A stretch of 64,000 bases of DNA from positions 124,001-188,000 of the forward strand of contig QQVE01000065.1 in the NCBI GenBank assembly GCA_003389325.1, written 5' to 3'. The translations under genes were made by a program, and so were the position numbers. Below the pieces are notes generated by a model. It made no database searches and was not told where the DNA came from. It saw only the letters and a list, made by a program, of their open reading frames with translations. Of this stretch, positions 20,254-29,663 are shown one piece after another. The stretch is from Planctomycetota bacterium. Lineage in GTDB: Bacteria > Planctomycetota > Planctomycetia > Pirellulales > PALSA-1355. How positions within the stretch are numbered: the stretch's first letter is position 1; each line of letters begins with the position of its first letter.

Positions 20254-21888
20254 GTGCGCCGATCCTTTCGTTTCTCGCCCGCTGTGTGCATTGTCGGGCT
20301 GACATTCCTCGCGCTGGTTGCCACCGCGCTGTATCCGGCACGTGCGGCCGAGCCGCCGCGGCCCAACGTGGTGTTCATTCTGGCCGATGACCTGGGCTTT
20401 TCCGACCTGGGCTGCTACGGCGGCGAAATCGACACGCCCAATCTCGATCGGCTGGCCGAAGGCGGTCTGCGGTTCACAAACTTCTACAACACGGCCCGCT
20501 GTTGGCCTTCGCGGGCCGCGCTGATGACGGGCTATTACGCCCAGCAGGTTCGCCGCGATGTCATTCCCGGGGCCAACTTCGGCAGCCGGGCGAAGCGGCC
20601 CGATTGGGCTCCGCTGCTGCCGGCCATGCTCAAGCCGCTAGGCTACCGCACTTACCACTCGGGCAAGTGGCACCTCGACGGCAAGGCGCTGCCGGCCGGG
20701 TTCGATCACTCCTACATCCTCGACGACCACAATCGCTTCTTCGCGCCCAAGAATCACAAGCGCGACGACGAGCCCTTGCCGCCGGTCGAGGCAGACGAGA
20801 ACTACTACGCGACCACGGCCATTGCCGACCACGCCCTGGCCTGCCTCGACGAGCACGCCCGCGAGCATGCCGCCGAGCCGTTCTTTGCCTACGTGGCGTT
20901 CACCTGTCCGCACTTTCCGCTGCACGCCTTGCAGGAAGACATCGACCGCTACCGCGAGCGTTACCTGGCCGGTTGGAACAAGATCCAGCAGGAGCGCGGC
21001 GAGCGACTGGCGAAACTGGGCATCGTCGAGCACAAGCCGCCAGCTATGGAGCGCAAGCTGGGCCCGCCGTACGAGTTTCCCGGCACGGCCGAGGCGTTGG
21101 GCTCGGGCGAAGTGTTTTACCCCATCGCGTGGGAGGAGTTGACCGACGAGCAGCGCGTCTTTCAAGCGCAGAAAATGGCCATCCACGCCGCGATGGTCGA
21201 TCGCATGGACCGCGAAGTGGGGCGGATCGTCAGCCGCCTGAAAGCGATGGGCGTGCTGGACAACACGCTCATTTTGTTTGCTTCGGACAACGGCGCGAGT
21301 GCCGAGATCATGGTTCGCGGCGACGGCCACGACATGGCGGCGCCCTTCGGCTCGGCCGCGACGTTTTTGTGCCTGGGCCCCGGCTGGTCGAGCGCGGCCA
21401 ACACGCCGTTTCGCCGGCACAAGACCTGGGTGCACGAAGGCGGCATCTCCACGCCGCTGGTGGCCCACTGGCCCCAGGGGATCGAGGCCAAGGGCGAGTT
21501 GCGCCACACGCCGGCACATCTGATCGACATCGTGCCCACGGTCCTCGAGCTGGCCGGCGGCAGCCCGCCGGAAACCTGGAACGGCAAGAAGGTGCCGCCC
21601 GCGCCGGGCAAGAGCCTGGTGCCGGCGCTGGCCGGCGACGTCGAAATCCAGCGCGACGACTTGTGGTGGTTCCACGACGGGCACCGCGCGATTCGCGTCG
21701 GCGACTGGAAGGCCGTCAGCGACGGCAGCGAAGCGCCCTGGGAGCTTTACAACCTGGCCCGCGATCGCGGCGAAACCCACAACCTGGCGGGGCAAGAGCC
21801 CGAGAAGCTCAGCCAACTCAAGCAGGCCTGGAACGAGCACCTGGACGAGTACCGCGAGTTGGCCACGCGCGACTTGCAGAAAAACTAG
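20254..21888 (+). CDS. Secreted arylsulfatase
   Basis: A 544-residue exported sulfatase. Signal peptide about 1-31. The catalytic Cys, converted to formylglycine by a maturase, is in CWPSRAALMTG near residue 84; calcium ligands appear in VFILADDLGFSDLG and in FASDNGAS near 345; the active-site Lys and His occur in YHSGKWHLDG. The substrate is a sulfated glycan or aryl sulfate, not determinable here; planctomycetes use many such enzymes on algal polysaccharides. The start is GTG 20254, 7 bases after CAGGAG. The stop codon lies within a family B repeat. No maturase gene lies in the window. Confidence 0.93.
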   Translation: MRRSFRFSPAVCIVGLTFLALVATALYPARAAEPPRPNVVFILADDLGFSDLGCYGGEIDTPNLDRLAEGGLRFTNFYNTARCWPSRAALMTGYYAQQVRRDVIPGANFGSRAKRPDWAPLLPAMLKPLGYRTYHSGKWHLDGKALPAGFDHSYILDDHNRFFAPKNHKRDDEPLPPVEADENYYATTAIADHALACLDEHAREHAAEPFFAYVAFTCPHFPLHALQEDIDRYRERYLAGWNKIQQERGERLAKLGIVEHKPPAMERKLGPPYEFPGTAEALGSGEVFYPIAWEELTDEQRVFQAQKMAIHAAMVDRMDREVGRIVSRLKAMGVLDNTLILFASDNGASAEIMVRGDGHDMAAPFGSAATFLCLGPGWSSAANTPFRRHKTWVHEGGISTPLVAHWPQGIEAKGELRHTPAHLIDIVPTVLELAGGSPPETWNGKKVPPAPGKSLVPALAGDVEIQRDDLWWFHDGHRAIRVGDWKAVSDGSEAPWELYNLARDRGETHNLAGQEPEKLSQLKQAWNEHLDEYRELATRDLQKN

Positions 21889-21992
21889 CCCGAAGCGCGC
21901 CAGCGAGGGATGCTCGAACCGGACTGGTTGAAAACAGTTGACCGCCGGCGTTGGGTCTAGCGCCCTCTGGCTGGCGCTTTGCCAGTCTAGTC
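21884..21992. repeat. Family B inverted repeat, imperfect, between converging genes
   Basis: Arms at about 21884-21910 (ACTAGCCCGAAGCG) and 21963-21992 are roughly complementary with small gaps. The left arm contains the sulfatase TAG stop. It lies between the ends of the sulfatase and glnE genes and could stop transcription from both sides, but there is no T-tract. Confidence 0.5.
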
Positions 21993-22009
21993 TCGTGAGA
22001 GAGCGCGCA

Positions 22010-25000
22010 CTACACCGCCACGACTTCGAAGATGCGCTCGGCGCGGCGGCGGTTTTCGCTGGTGTAGCGCTGGCAGTCGCCGGTGAGAGCTTCGGCACTG
22101 GCATAACCCAACAGCTTGGCCAGCTTGGCCAACTCGCGGGGATCGTCGGGGAGCACGTCGCGGGCCGTGGTGTTCATCAGCCGCATCCGCAACTGCACGG
22201 TGCGCAGGAAGCTGTAGCTGGCGACGAAGAACTCGTGATCCTCATCGGCCAGGGCGCCGGCTGCGTGCAGGGCGTCGAGCGCCTCGATCGTGCTGGGCGC
22301 CGCGATTTGCGGCTGGTCCTGGGCGTGTTTCAATTGCAGCATTTGCACCAGAAACTCGATATCGACCAGGCCGCCGGGTCCGCGCTTGAGGTTGCCCGGC
22401 GTGGCCGTCTCTTCCAGCCGTTGCCGCATCTGCCAGATCTGCTCGGCGTTCTGGGGCTGCCAGGCCGGCACAAACGCGGCCTCGCGCACGGCGGCAGCAG
22501 CCAACTCGGCGATACGCGGCGAGGCGCAGACCACGCGAGCCTTGCACAGCGCCTGGCGTTCCCATAACTGCCCCTCGCCCGAGTGAAAGTAGCGGCGGAA
22601 CTCGCCCAGCGACGTCGACAGCGGGCCGCTTCGCCCGGTGGGACGCAGCCGCGGATCGATCTCGTACAGCCGGCCGTAGGGGCCCAACTGGCTGGTCACC
22701 TTGATGATGCGCTGGGCCAGCTCGCTGAAGAAGTGCTGGTTGTTGGTCGTCTCGTCGCGGCGGCTGCGGCGGGGATGGGCCGTCATCCCGTCGGCTTCGT
22801 ACAAAAACACCAGGTCGAGATCGCTGTAGTAGTTCATTTCGCGACCGCCGAACTTGCCCATCGCCAGGATGACCAGGTCGCATTCCTCCCCCTCGCGCTC
22901 GACGGGTTGGTCGACTTCGCCGGGACCGATCATGGGCCGCCCCCAGCGCTGGGCCAGCTTGTCAAACTCGCGCCGCGTGATCTGCTCCAGGCAGGTCTGC
23001 GCAATGTCGCTCAAGGCCCCGCACGTGGCCTCGGTCTCTTCCTTGCGCAAGATGTCGCGCACGCCGACGCCCAACTGCTGCGCGTTCTTGAAGCTGTGCA
23101 GCGCCGGCTCGATGTCCTCGGCCCCGCGGCACAGGTCGGCCAGGTTGGCCCGCAGCTCGTCGAGCGAGGGCAGCTTGTCCAGCAGCAGGCTGTCCAACAG
23201 TTCGTCGAGCATGCCCGGGTTGCTGGTCAGAATGCCGGAGAGGAACTGGCTTGAGGAGCAGAGATCGACGTACAACTGCAGCGTGGGAGGGTTGAAGCTG
23301 AACAGTTCCCAGAGCACGCCCTTGCCGCCCAGCGAATCGCTCACCTTGCTCAAGTTCACCAGCGTCGAGTCGGGGTCGGGCGTGCGCGCGATCGCGGCCA
23401 GCAGTTGTGGGGCGATCGCCGCCAGAAAGTGCCGGCAGCGGCGCGTCGATAGAAAGCGAATCCGCTCGGTCGCCAACTCCATCAGGTTGCGATAAGCCTT
23501 CTGCACGTCCTGAAACTCATACTTGCCCAGGATCTCGGCGATTTGATCCCGCCCCGGTTCGGGGTCGAGCACCAGGTCGCTTTCCGGTTCGGTCTGCTTT
23601 TCGTCGCTGAAAGCGTCGTGCAGCAGGTGGTCGAGAATCTTGCGGTTCAACTCGGTCTTATGTTGGAAGTCGGCCTCGAACGCCGCCAGCGCCGGCTGCT
23701 CGCGGGTGTCGGTATATCCCAGGCGAATGGCCAGCCGGCGCATTTCTTCCGGCTCGCGGGGCAGCATGTGCGTTTGCAGGTCGAACATGATCTGCAGCCG
23801 GTGCTCGATCTTTCGCAAGAAGGCGTAGTTGGCCTCGAGGATCATCCGCTCCTGCGTGGTCAGGCAGCCGCATTGCTCGAGTTGGGCGATGGCTTCCAGC
23901 GTGTTGCCCGTGCGCAGGGCCGGCAGATCGCCCCCGTTGAGCAGTTGCAGAAACTGGATCACGAACTCGATATCGCGAATACCGCCGTGGCCGGTCTTGA
24001 CGTTGAGCGTATTGGCCCCGTCCTGGCGGGCCCGGTGTTCGATGCGGCGCTTGAGGGCCTTGATGCCCGTGATGTCGGCGCGGCTCAGGTAGCGGCGATA
24101 GATCCAGGGTTCGAGCTGCGCCAGAAACACGCGGCCGAATTCCAGGTCGCCGGCAATGGGGCGGGCCTTGACCATGGCCTGGCGTTCCCAGGTGCGGCCC
24201 GCCGTGTCGTAGTAGTGCAGCGCCTGGGCATAGGCCACGGCCATGGGGCCCGCATTGCCTTGCGGCCGCAGGCGGAGGTCGACGCGGTAGGCGGCGCCCA
24301 GGTTGGTCGACTCGGTCAGCAGCTTGAGCACTTCGCGCACCAGCCGGCTGAAGTATTCGCCGGCCGCCGTTTGCTGGTTGATGTCGGCCCCGGGCGGCCA
24401 GTCGTAGAGGAAAATCAAGTCGATGTCGCTGGAGTAGTTCAGCTCGGCGCCGCCGAGCTTGCCCAGGGCCAGCACGACAAACCTGCCGCCGGCGGCGGCC
24501 GGGGGCGCCGCGCCGCGGCGCTCGCGCAGGCGATGCTTGGCGGCCTGCAGCGCGGCCTCGACCACGGCATCGGCCAGGTACGAGATCTGCCGCGTGACGG
24601 TGCTCACCGTCTGGTTGCGAATGATGTCGCCGTAGGCGATGCGCAAGGTTTCGCGGCGCTTGAAGCGGCGCAGCGTTTCGGCCACCGTGGTGCCGTCGCC
24701 GCCCATGGTCGTGATCTCGGCCGCCAGCTCGGCCACCAGAAACTCGCGCGCCACCGGTTGGCCTTCGGTGATCCGCAGCAGGTCGTAGCTTTCGGCATCC
24801 AGAATCAGCACGTCGCTCAAGTGCTGGCTGGTGGCGAAGATCTGCAGCAGAATCGGCAGCGCCTCGGCGTCGCGCTCAAACAGCGTGGCCAGCGACAGCG
24901 AGTTGCGAGCGGCGTCGAAGAACCGCTCGAGGTTATTGAGCGCCATGTCCGGATCGCTCGAGCCGGGAAGCTGCTCGGCGAGCTGATCGCAGATGACGGC

Positions 25001-25165
25001 CAACAGATCGAGCGTCACTCCGGCCTGGGCAATGCGCGTCAGATTGCCGTGCGCCTTTTCGACGTCTCGCAATCCCCACGCGCGCAGCCACTTTGCCGCT
25101 TCATTCGGATGATCTAGATAGTGGTGCAGTTCTTCGATGCGCATCACTTGCGGCGGCTGGAGCAT
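22010..25165 (-). CDS. glnE: Bifunctional glutamine synthetase adenylyltransferase/deadenylylase
   Basis: A 1051-residue cytosolic enzyme that adds and removes AMP on glutamine synthetase in response to PII signals. Two nucleotidyltransferase domains are visible: the first motif GGAELNYSSDIDLIFLYD near residue 238 (deadenylylase half), the second GGREMNYYSDLDLVFLYEAD near 772 (adenylylase half), each followed by helical GlnD-like regions (TGHGGIRDIEFVIQFLQL; RGPGGLVDIEFLVQMLQL). Both active sites keep the GGxExNYxSDxDL pattern, so both should be functional. It starts 10 bases after the miaB stop and forms an operon with it. ATG 25165 has a weak ribosome site; ATG 25144 is an alternative. Confidence 0.95.
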   Translation of the reverse strand: MLQPPQVMRIEELHHYLDHPNEAAKWLRAWGLRDVEKAHGNLTRIAQAGVTLDLLAVICDQLAEQLPGSSDPDMALNNLERFFDAARNSLSLATLFERDAEALPILLQIFATSQHLSDVLILDAESYDLLRITEGQPVAREFLVAELAAEITTMGGDGTTVAETLRRFKRRETLRIAYGDIIRNQTVSTVTRQISYLADAVVEAALQAAKHRLRERRGAAPPAAAGGRFVVLALGKLGGAELNYSSDIDLIFLYDWPPGADINQQTAAGEYFSRLVREVLKLLTESTNLGAAYRVDLRLRPQGNAGPMAVAYAQALHYYDTAGRTWERQAMVKARPIAGDLEFGRVFLAQLEPWIYRRYLSRADITGIKALKRRIEHRARQDGANTLNVKTGHGGIRDIEFVIQFLQLLNGGDLPALRTGNTLEAIAQLEQCGCLTTQERMILEANYAFLRKIEHRLQIMFDLQTHMLPREPEEMRRLAIRLGYTDTREQPALAAFEADFQHKTELNRKILDHLLHDAFSDEKQTEPESDLVLDPEPGRDQIAEILGKYEFQDVQKAYRNLMELATERIRFLSTRRCRHFLAAIAPQLLAAIARTPDPDSTLVNLSKVSDSLGGKGVLWELFSFNPPTLQLYVDLCSSSQFLSGILTSNPGMLDELLDSLLLDKLPSLDELRANLADLCRGAEDIEPALHSFKNAQQLGVGVRDILRKEETEATCGALSDIAQTCLEQITRREFDKLAQRWGRPMIGPGEVDQPVEREGEECDLVILAMGKFGGREMNYYSDLDLVFLYEADGMTAHPRRSRRDETTNNQHFFSELAQRIIKVTSQLGPYGRLYEIDPRLRPTGRSGPLSTSLGEFRRYFHSGEGQLWERQALCKARVVCASPRIAELAAAAVREAAFVPAWQPQNAEQIWQMRQRLEETATPGNLKRGPGGLVDIEFLVQMLQLKHAQDQPQIAAPSTIEALDALHAAGALADEDHEFFVASYSFLRTVQLRMRLMNTTARDVLPDDPRELAKLAKLLGYASAEALTGDCQRYTSENRRRAERIFEVVAV

Positions 25166-25175
25166 CGCGGGGTAC

Positions 25176-26591
25176 CTAGAGCTGGAACACCTCCGGCCCG
25201 ACGTGTGCCGTTACCACGCTGGCAAAGAGCGTAAAGGCGTTGGCGTCGTACACCGCCACGTCGAGCAGTTGCCCGATCTGGCGACGGTTGCCGTCGAACA
25301 CCGCGATGCGATCGCAGTGCGTGCGGCCCACCAACTGAAGCGCGTCCGAGCCGTCGTCGTCGCGGGCGGCGTTCTTGCTCGGGCCCTCGACGAGAACCTC
25401 GACCGTGCGCCCGATCAGCGGTTGATTGTCTTCCTCGCTGATCGCGTTCTGCACGGCCAACAGCTCGTTGTTGCGTCGCTTCTTTACGTCTTCTGGCACG
25501 TCGTCGGGATAAAGTTGAACGCTCTTGGTGCCTGGGCGCTCGGAGTACTTGAAGATGAAGCTGTTCTTGAAGCGCGACGCGCGCACCAGCTCCACCGTCT
25601 GCTGAAAATCATCCTCGGTCTCTCCGCAAAAACCGACGATAAAGTCGCTCGTCACCGTCGCCTCGGGCACCGTAGCCCGGACGCGGGCGAGCATGTCGCG
25701 ATATTCTTCCACCGTGTAGCCGCGTTTCATCCGCGCGAGCATGCGGTTCGAGCCGCTTTGGGCCGGCACGTGCAGATAGGGCGAGACCTTGTCCAAGTCG
25801 CGCACGGCCGTGAGCAACTCGTCGGTCATGTCCTTGGGATAGTTCGTGACGAATTTGATCCGCGCGATGCCGTCGATCTCGTGCAGCTCGGCCAACAGGT
25901 CGGCCAGTCGCCAGGTGCGTCCGCCGTCGGCGTACTTGTAGCTGTTGACCGTCTGGCCTAGCAGCGTGATCTCGCGGCAGCCCTCGTCGGCCAGTTGCCG
26001 GGCCTCGGCCAGAATGTGCGCAGGCGGCCGGCTCTGCTCGGGCCCCCGCACGCTGGGCACGATGCAGTACGTGCAGAACTTGTCGCAGCCGATCATGATC
26101 CGCACGAAGGCCTGAAACGGCGTGGGCCGCATCTGCGGATCGCGCAAGGGATCGTACGACTCGAAGCTCTGTTCGACCTGGCTGCGCGAGCCCCCCTTGC
26201 GGTCGAGGCTCACTTCCAACTGTTGCCCGCCGCCAGCCTCGACCCGCTGGATCAACTCAGGGATCTGGTGAAGCTGGCCAGGACCCACCACCAGGTCGAC
26301 GTAGGGAGCCCGGTCGAAAATCAGCCGCTGGTCCTTCTGGGCCATGCAGCCGATGACGCCGATGATCTTGCCCGGGTTGTACTTCTTGGCGTGCTTCAGC
26401 CGCCCCAGGGCGCTGTAAATCTTGTCCTCGGCGTGCTGCCGGACGCTGCACGTGTTGAACAGGATCGCATCGGCCCGCTTGGGCGAATCGACTACCTCGT
26501 AGCCCTGCTTGCGCAGGCTGGCCACGACCAGCTCGCTGTCGAGCATGTTCATCTGGCAGCCGACGGTTTCGATGTAGAGCTGCTTGGCCAT
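25176..26591 (-). CDS. miaB: tRNA-2-methylthio-N6-isopentenyladenosine synthase MiaB
   Basis: A 471-residue radical-SAM enzyme that methylthiolates i6A37 of tRNAs reading codons beginning with U. The N-terminal UPF0004 domain has three cluster Cys (IETVGCQMN, LFNTCSVRQ, GVIGCMAQ); the radical-SAM CDKFCTYC lies near 169; a TRAM domain (QPLIGRTVEVLVEGPS) ends the protein. All six cluster cysteines are present. The start MAKQLYIE at 26591 matches the family; an upstream GTG at 26615 adds eight residues. glnE follows after 10 bases. Confidence 0.95.
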   Translation of the reverse strand: MAKQLYIETVGCQMNMLDSELVVASLRKQGYEVVDSPKRADAILFNTCSVRQHAEDKIYSALGRLKHAKKYNPGKIIGVIGCMAQKDQRLIFDRAPYVDLVVGPGQLHQIPELIQRVEAGGGQQLEVSLDRKGGSRSQVEQSFESYDPLRDPQMRPTPFQAFVRIMIGCDKFCTYCIVPSVRGPEQSRPPAHILAEARQLADEGCREITLLGQTVNSYKYADGGRTWRLADLLAELHEIDGIARIKFVTNYPKDMTDELLTAVRDLDKVSPYLHVPAQSGSNRMLARMKRGYTVEEYRDMLARVRATVPEATVTSDFIVGFCGETEDDFQQTVELVRASRFKNSFIFKYSERPGTKSVQLYPDDVPEDVKKRRNNELLAVQNAISEEDNQPLIGRTVEVLVEGPSKNAARDDDGSDALQLVGRTHCDRIAVFDGNRRQIGQLLDVAVYDANAFTLFASVVTAHVGPEVFQL

Positions 26592-26768
26592 GGCGCGCGT
26601 GAGGGGCGGGAACACGGACTCCGGGAGCGCGGACGCTGGAAATGGACGGTCTACCGGGGGACTCGGTCCTCAGGGCGCGCCGGCTGCTGGCTATCTTACC
26701 CTTCCTCGGGGCTCGAAAGCCAGTCAGAATTTCTGCTTACCGCGGGTATCAATCGCCGCGACCGGGCC

Positions 26769-27713
26769 CTACTCGGGGCCGAAGTGCTCGCCCGCACGCA
26801 CTGGGTAGCCACGCAGAAACTCGGCCGTGTCGAGCACGCGTTTGCCGGCCGGCTGCACGGCCTCCAGCGCCAGCGTCCCGCCGCCGGTGCCTACCACAAG
26901 CCGCTCGCCTTCGGCTGCCAGCACGACGCCGGGCTCGCCCGCACCGGGTTCGGCGTGTACGCGGTCGAGGATCAGCCGCAGCGGTGCCCCGCCCTCGCGG
27001 TGCCAGAAGGTGTGCGTCTTGGGCCAGGGCTTGAGCGAGCGCACCTGGTTGTGGATCTCGGCGGCGGTGCGCCGCCAGTCGACGGCGCCGTGCTCCTTGC
27101 GCAAGCGAGGCGCTCTAGTCGTCAGGTTGGCATCCTGCTCCAGCGGCGCGGCCGTGCCGCTCTCGAGTGCCCCCACCGCCTGCAGCACCAACGGCGCACC
27201 CAACTCGGCCAGCCGGGGCTCGAGCTCGGCCGCCGTCTCGTCGGGGCCGATGGGCGTGCGGGCTTGCGCGATAGCGGGGCCGGCATCGAGCTGGGGAGTC
27301 ATGTGGATCACGGTCACCCCCGTCTCGGTTTCGCCGTGATACAGGGCCCAGTTGATCGGTGCCGCGCCGCGATACTTGGGCAACAGCGAGGCGTGCAGGT
27401 TGATGCCCCCCAGCCGCGCGATCTCGAGGGTCGAAGCCTTGAGGATCTGTCCGTAGTCGCAGACCACAAGCAGATCGGGCCGGTAGCTGGCCAGCACCAT
27501 CCGCGCCTCGGGCGCGTTGACGCTCTCCGGCTCGTGGATCCGCAGCCCGCGCTCCTCGCCCAGAGCGCGCATGGGATTTGGCGGTGCCTTGCTGCGCCCT
27601 TTTTGTGGGCGCTCGGGCCGCGTAAATAGTGCCGGCACTTCGTGCGCCGAGTTCAACAGCGCGCGAAACGTGGGCACCGCAAATGGCCCCGTACCCATCA
27701 TGATCACGCGCAT
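26769..27713 (-). CDS. fmt: Methionyl-tRNA formyltransferase
   Basis: A 314-residue enzyme that formylates initiator Met-tRNA using 10-formyl-tetrahydrofolate. The N-terminal Rossmann domain starts VIMMGTGPFAVPTF; the folate-binding, catalytic signature HASLLPKYRGAAPINW lies near residue 106 with the essential Asn/His/Asp set (INLHAS and MTPQLDAGP). The C-terminal tRNA-binding beta barrel includes PAGKRVL. Length is standard. Its start is 6 bases from the stop of the TPP-dependent enzyme, so both are in one operon, an unusual pairing, since fmt is more often beside def. Confidence 0.94.
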   Translation of the reverse strand: MRVIMMGTGPFAVPTFRALLNSAHEVPALFTRPERPQKGRSKAPPNPMRALGEERGLRIHEPESVNAPEARMVLASYRPDLLVVCDYGQILKASTLEIARLGGINLHASLLPKYRGAAPINWALYHGETETGVTVIHMTPQLDAGPAIAQARTPIGPDETAAELEPRLAELGAPLVLQAVGALESGTAAPLEQDANLTTRAPRLRKEHGAVDWRRTAAEIHNQVRSLKPWPKTHTFWHREGGAPLRLILDRVHAEPGAGEPGVVLAAEGERLVVGTGGGTLALEAVQPAGKRVLDTAEFLRGYPVRAGEHFGPE

Positions 27714-27719
27714 GCGACG

Positions 27720-29408
27720 TTACACCTGAGTGGATCCGAGCAGGTTGCCGCCGAGCGTGGGATGGCCGATCCGCTTGTCGCCCACGACGTTGATCACCGC
27801 CGGCTTGCCGGACTCGAACGCCCGCTTCAAGGCCGGCATGATCTCGTCGGGCGCCTCGACGTGCTCGCCGTGGCAGCCCAACTCCTCGAAGATGCGGTCG
27901 TAGCGGATGCCCGGCAGCATGTCGAACGGGTCGGTGCGTCCCTTGAGCATCGGCATCTGATCGAAGCCCGGCCCCCAGGAGCTGTTGTTCCAAAGCAGGG
28001 CGATCACCGGGATGTTGTACTTGGCGGCCGTTTCCATGTCCCAACCGCCGATGCCGATGCCGCCGTCGCCAATCACGGTGATCACCTGCTTGCCGGGCCG
28101 GCCGAGCTGCGCGCCGATGGCCATGCCGATGCCGTGCCCCACCGGCGCGAGCGGCCCCGCGTCGACGATCTGGCCGGGAAACCGCACCGGCCAGTGATGG
28201 CTGATGTAGCCCGACAGCGTGAAGCTGTCGACCACGATCGTGGCATCCTTGTCGGCCACGCTCACCAGGTCGGAAATCAGGCGGTCGGGATGGATGGGCA
28301 GTTCGCCCCGGACCTTATCGGTGCGCTCGCGGACCTGCTTGTTGAAATTCTCCCGCGCGGTATTCACTTCCGCGCGCCAATCGGCATTTTTGTTTTCCGG
28401 GAAGTCTTTCTGCCGCGCCTTGACCCCTTCGATCAGTTGCCGCAGCACGAGCTTGGGGTCGCCGACTACGGCCACTTCGGCCGGAACCTGCCAGCCGATG
28501 CGTTCCGGCGTGGCGTCGATTTGCACGTACGTGGCCTTGTCGGTCCAGGTGGGCGGCTGGCCGAACTTCTCACCGCTCCAAAAGCGAAAACCAATGGCGA
28601 TCACCAGGTCGGCTCGGCCCGTGAAGGGCTTTTTCCACGCGCCCCGCACGGCCAGCGGATGCTCTTCGGACAAAGCGCCATGCCCGGCCCGGCGGGTGTA
28701 GGTCGGGGTCTGCGTCAACTCGGCCAGCTCGGCAAACTCCGGCGCGGCTTGCGACCAGAAAATGCCGTCGCCGCCGACCAGCAGCGGGCGTTCGCTATGG
28801 GCGAGCAAATCGGCCACGCGCTCGATGGCTCGGGGATCGCCCAGCGAGCGTAGCTGGTCGGTGTCGTACACCTTGGCCCCGGGCACCTGGTCGGTCTCTT
28901 CCTCCTGGTGGTAGAGCACGTTGGTCGGCAGGTCGACGACCGACACACCCTGCGGCGGCAGCGTGGCGTGGCGAAACGCCTGACGCACGTCGAACGACAG
29001 GCGATACCAGTCGAGCGCGCGGTGCGCGAACTTGCTGAACGTGCGGCAGACCTCGGCGCCGTACGCCTCCTGGAACGAACCCAGGCCGTCCTCACCCACC
29101 GGATGCTGACCCGCGAGGCACACCACGGCGCTGCCGGTCAGCCCGGCGACGCACAGCCCGGTCACGGCGTTGGTCAGCCCGCAGCCGGCGGTGACACAGC
29201 ACACGCCGGGCGTGCCCGTGGTGCGAGCGTAGCCGTCGGCGGCGTAGGCCGTGGCCTGCTCGTGCCGCATGTGGATCAGCTTGATGTCGTTTTCCTTCAG
29301 CGTGGCCAGGATCGGAAACAGATGGCCGCCGTTGATCGAGAACAGGTACTTCACCTTCTGTTCTGCGAGCACGCGGCCCACGAGCGTTCCGCCGTCGACA
29401 ACCGCCAT
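27720..29408 (-). CDS. Thiamine-pyrophosphate-dependent enzyme of the acetolactate synthase-like family
   Basis: A 562-residue protein with the three-domain POX/AHAS fold. The catalytic Glu that activates TPP lies in MRHEQATAYAADGYART near residue 50; the TPP/Mg motif GDGGIGIGGWDMETAAKYN lies near 448 and ends with LLWNN. It diverges from the true acetolactate synthase at 50549-52318: it has GGW in place of QMN in the TPP motif and lacks the GMVxQWExxF segment. Family members include oxalyl-CoA decarboxylase, benzaldehyde lyase and sulfopyruvate decarboxylase, so the substrate is open. It precedes fmt by 6 bases. GGAG upstream of ATG 29408 supports the start. Confidence 0.82.
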   Translation of the reverse strand: MAVVDGGTLVGRVLAEQKVKYLFSINGGHLFPILATLKENDIKLIHMRHEQATAYAADGYARTTGTPGVCCVTAGCGLTNAVTGLCVAGLTGSAVVCLAGQHPVGEDGLGSFQEAYGAEVCRTFSKFAHRALDWYRLSFDVRQAFRHATLPPQGVSVVDLPTNVLYHQEEETDQVPGAKVYDTDQLRSLGDPRAIERVADLLAHSERPLLVGGDGIFWSQAAPEFAELAELTQTPTYTRRAGHGALSEEHPLAVRGAWKKPFTGRADLVIAIGFRFWSGEKFGQPPTWTDKATYVQIDATPERIGWQVPAEVAVVGDPKLVLRQLIEGVKARQKDFPENKNADWRAEVNTARENFNKQVRERTDKVRGELPIHPDRLISDLVSVADKDATIVVDSFTLSGYISHHWPVRFPGQIVDAGPLAPVGHGIGMAIGAQLGRPGKQVITVIGDGGIGIGGWDMETAAKYNIPVIALLWNNSSWGPGFDQMPMLKGRTDPFDMLPGIRYDRIFEELGCHGEHVEAPDEIMPALKRAFESGKPAVINVVGDKRIGHPTLGGNLLGSTQV

Positions 29409-29525
29409 CTGTCAGGTCTCCAGAAGATGCGCCAAGCGAAGCGAATTGTTCCGTCCGCGCCAATCTACCGCCGCGTAGCGCGCCTCGCAACCAATCGCCG
29501 CGCTATCGAGCCTGGAAACCTCCGT

Positions 29526-29626
29526 CACTCGCCCGAAGCGCGAGCGAGGGTCGTGCCTTTCTGCAACGATGTATGCAAGGGCATGCCCAGCGAACATCCG
29601 ACCCTCGCTCGCGCTTCGGGCTAGTG
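29526..29626. repeat. Family B inverted repeat, complete copy
   Basis: Arms 29526-29553 and 29599-29626 are reverse complements with 27 of 28 matches (core CCCGAAGCGCGAGCGAGGG). The 45-base spacer has short GCAT-type repeats of its own. It lies between the TPP enzyme promoter region and the end of the AlkD-like gene. Related single or imperfect arms occur at 8807-8833 and 21884-21992. Confidence 0.8.
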
Positions 29627-29663
29627 AATCGGGTGGCGAGCGGAAGCCCGCGTGAAATGCGTT

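Noticed and set aside
22583..25117. Several long plus-strand frames opposite glnE
   Set aside because: The opposite strand encodes a full GlnE with both active sites; the frames have low-complexity translations.
27720..29408. Calling the TPP enzyme a second acetolactate synthase
   Set aside because: It lacks the acetolactate-synthase-specific segments present at 50549-52318 and has a different TPP-motif sequence.
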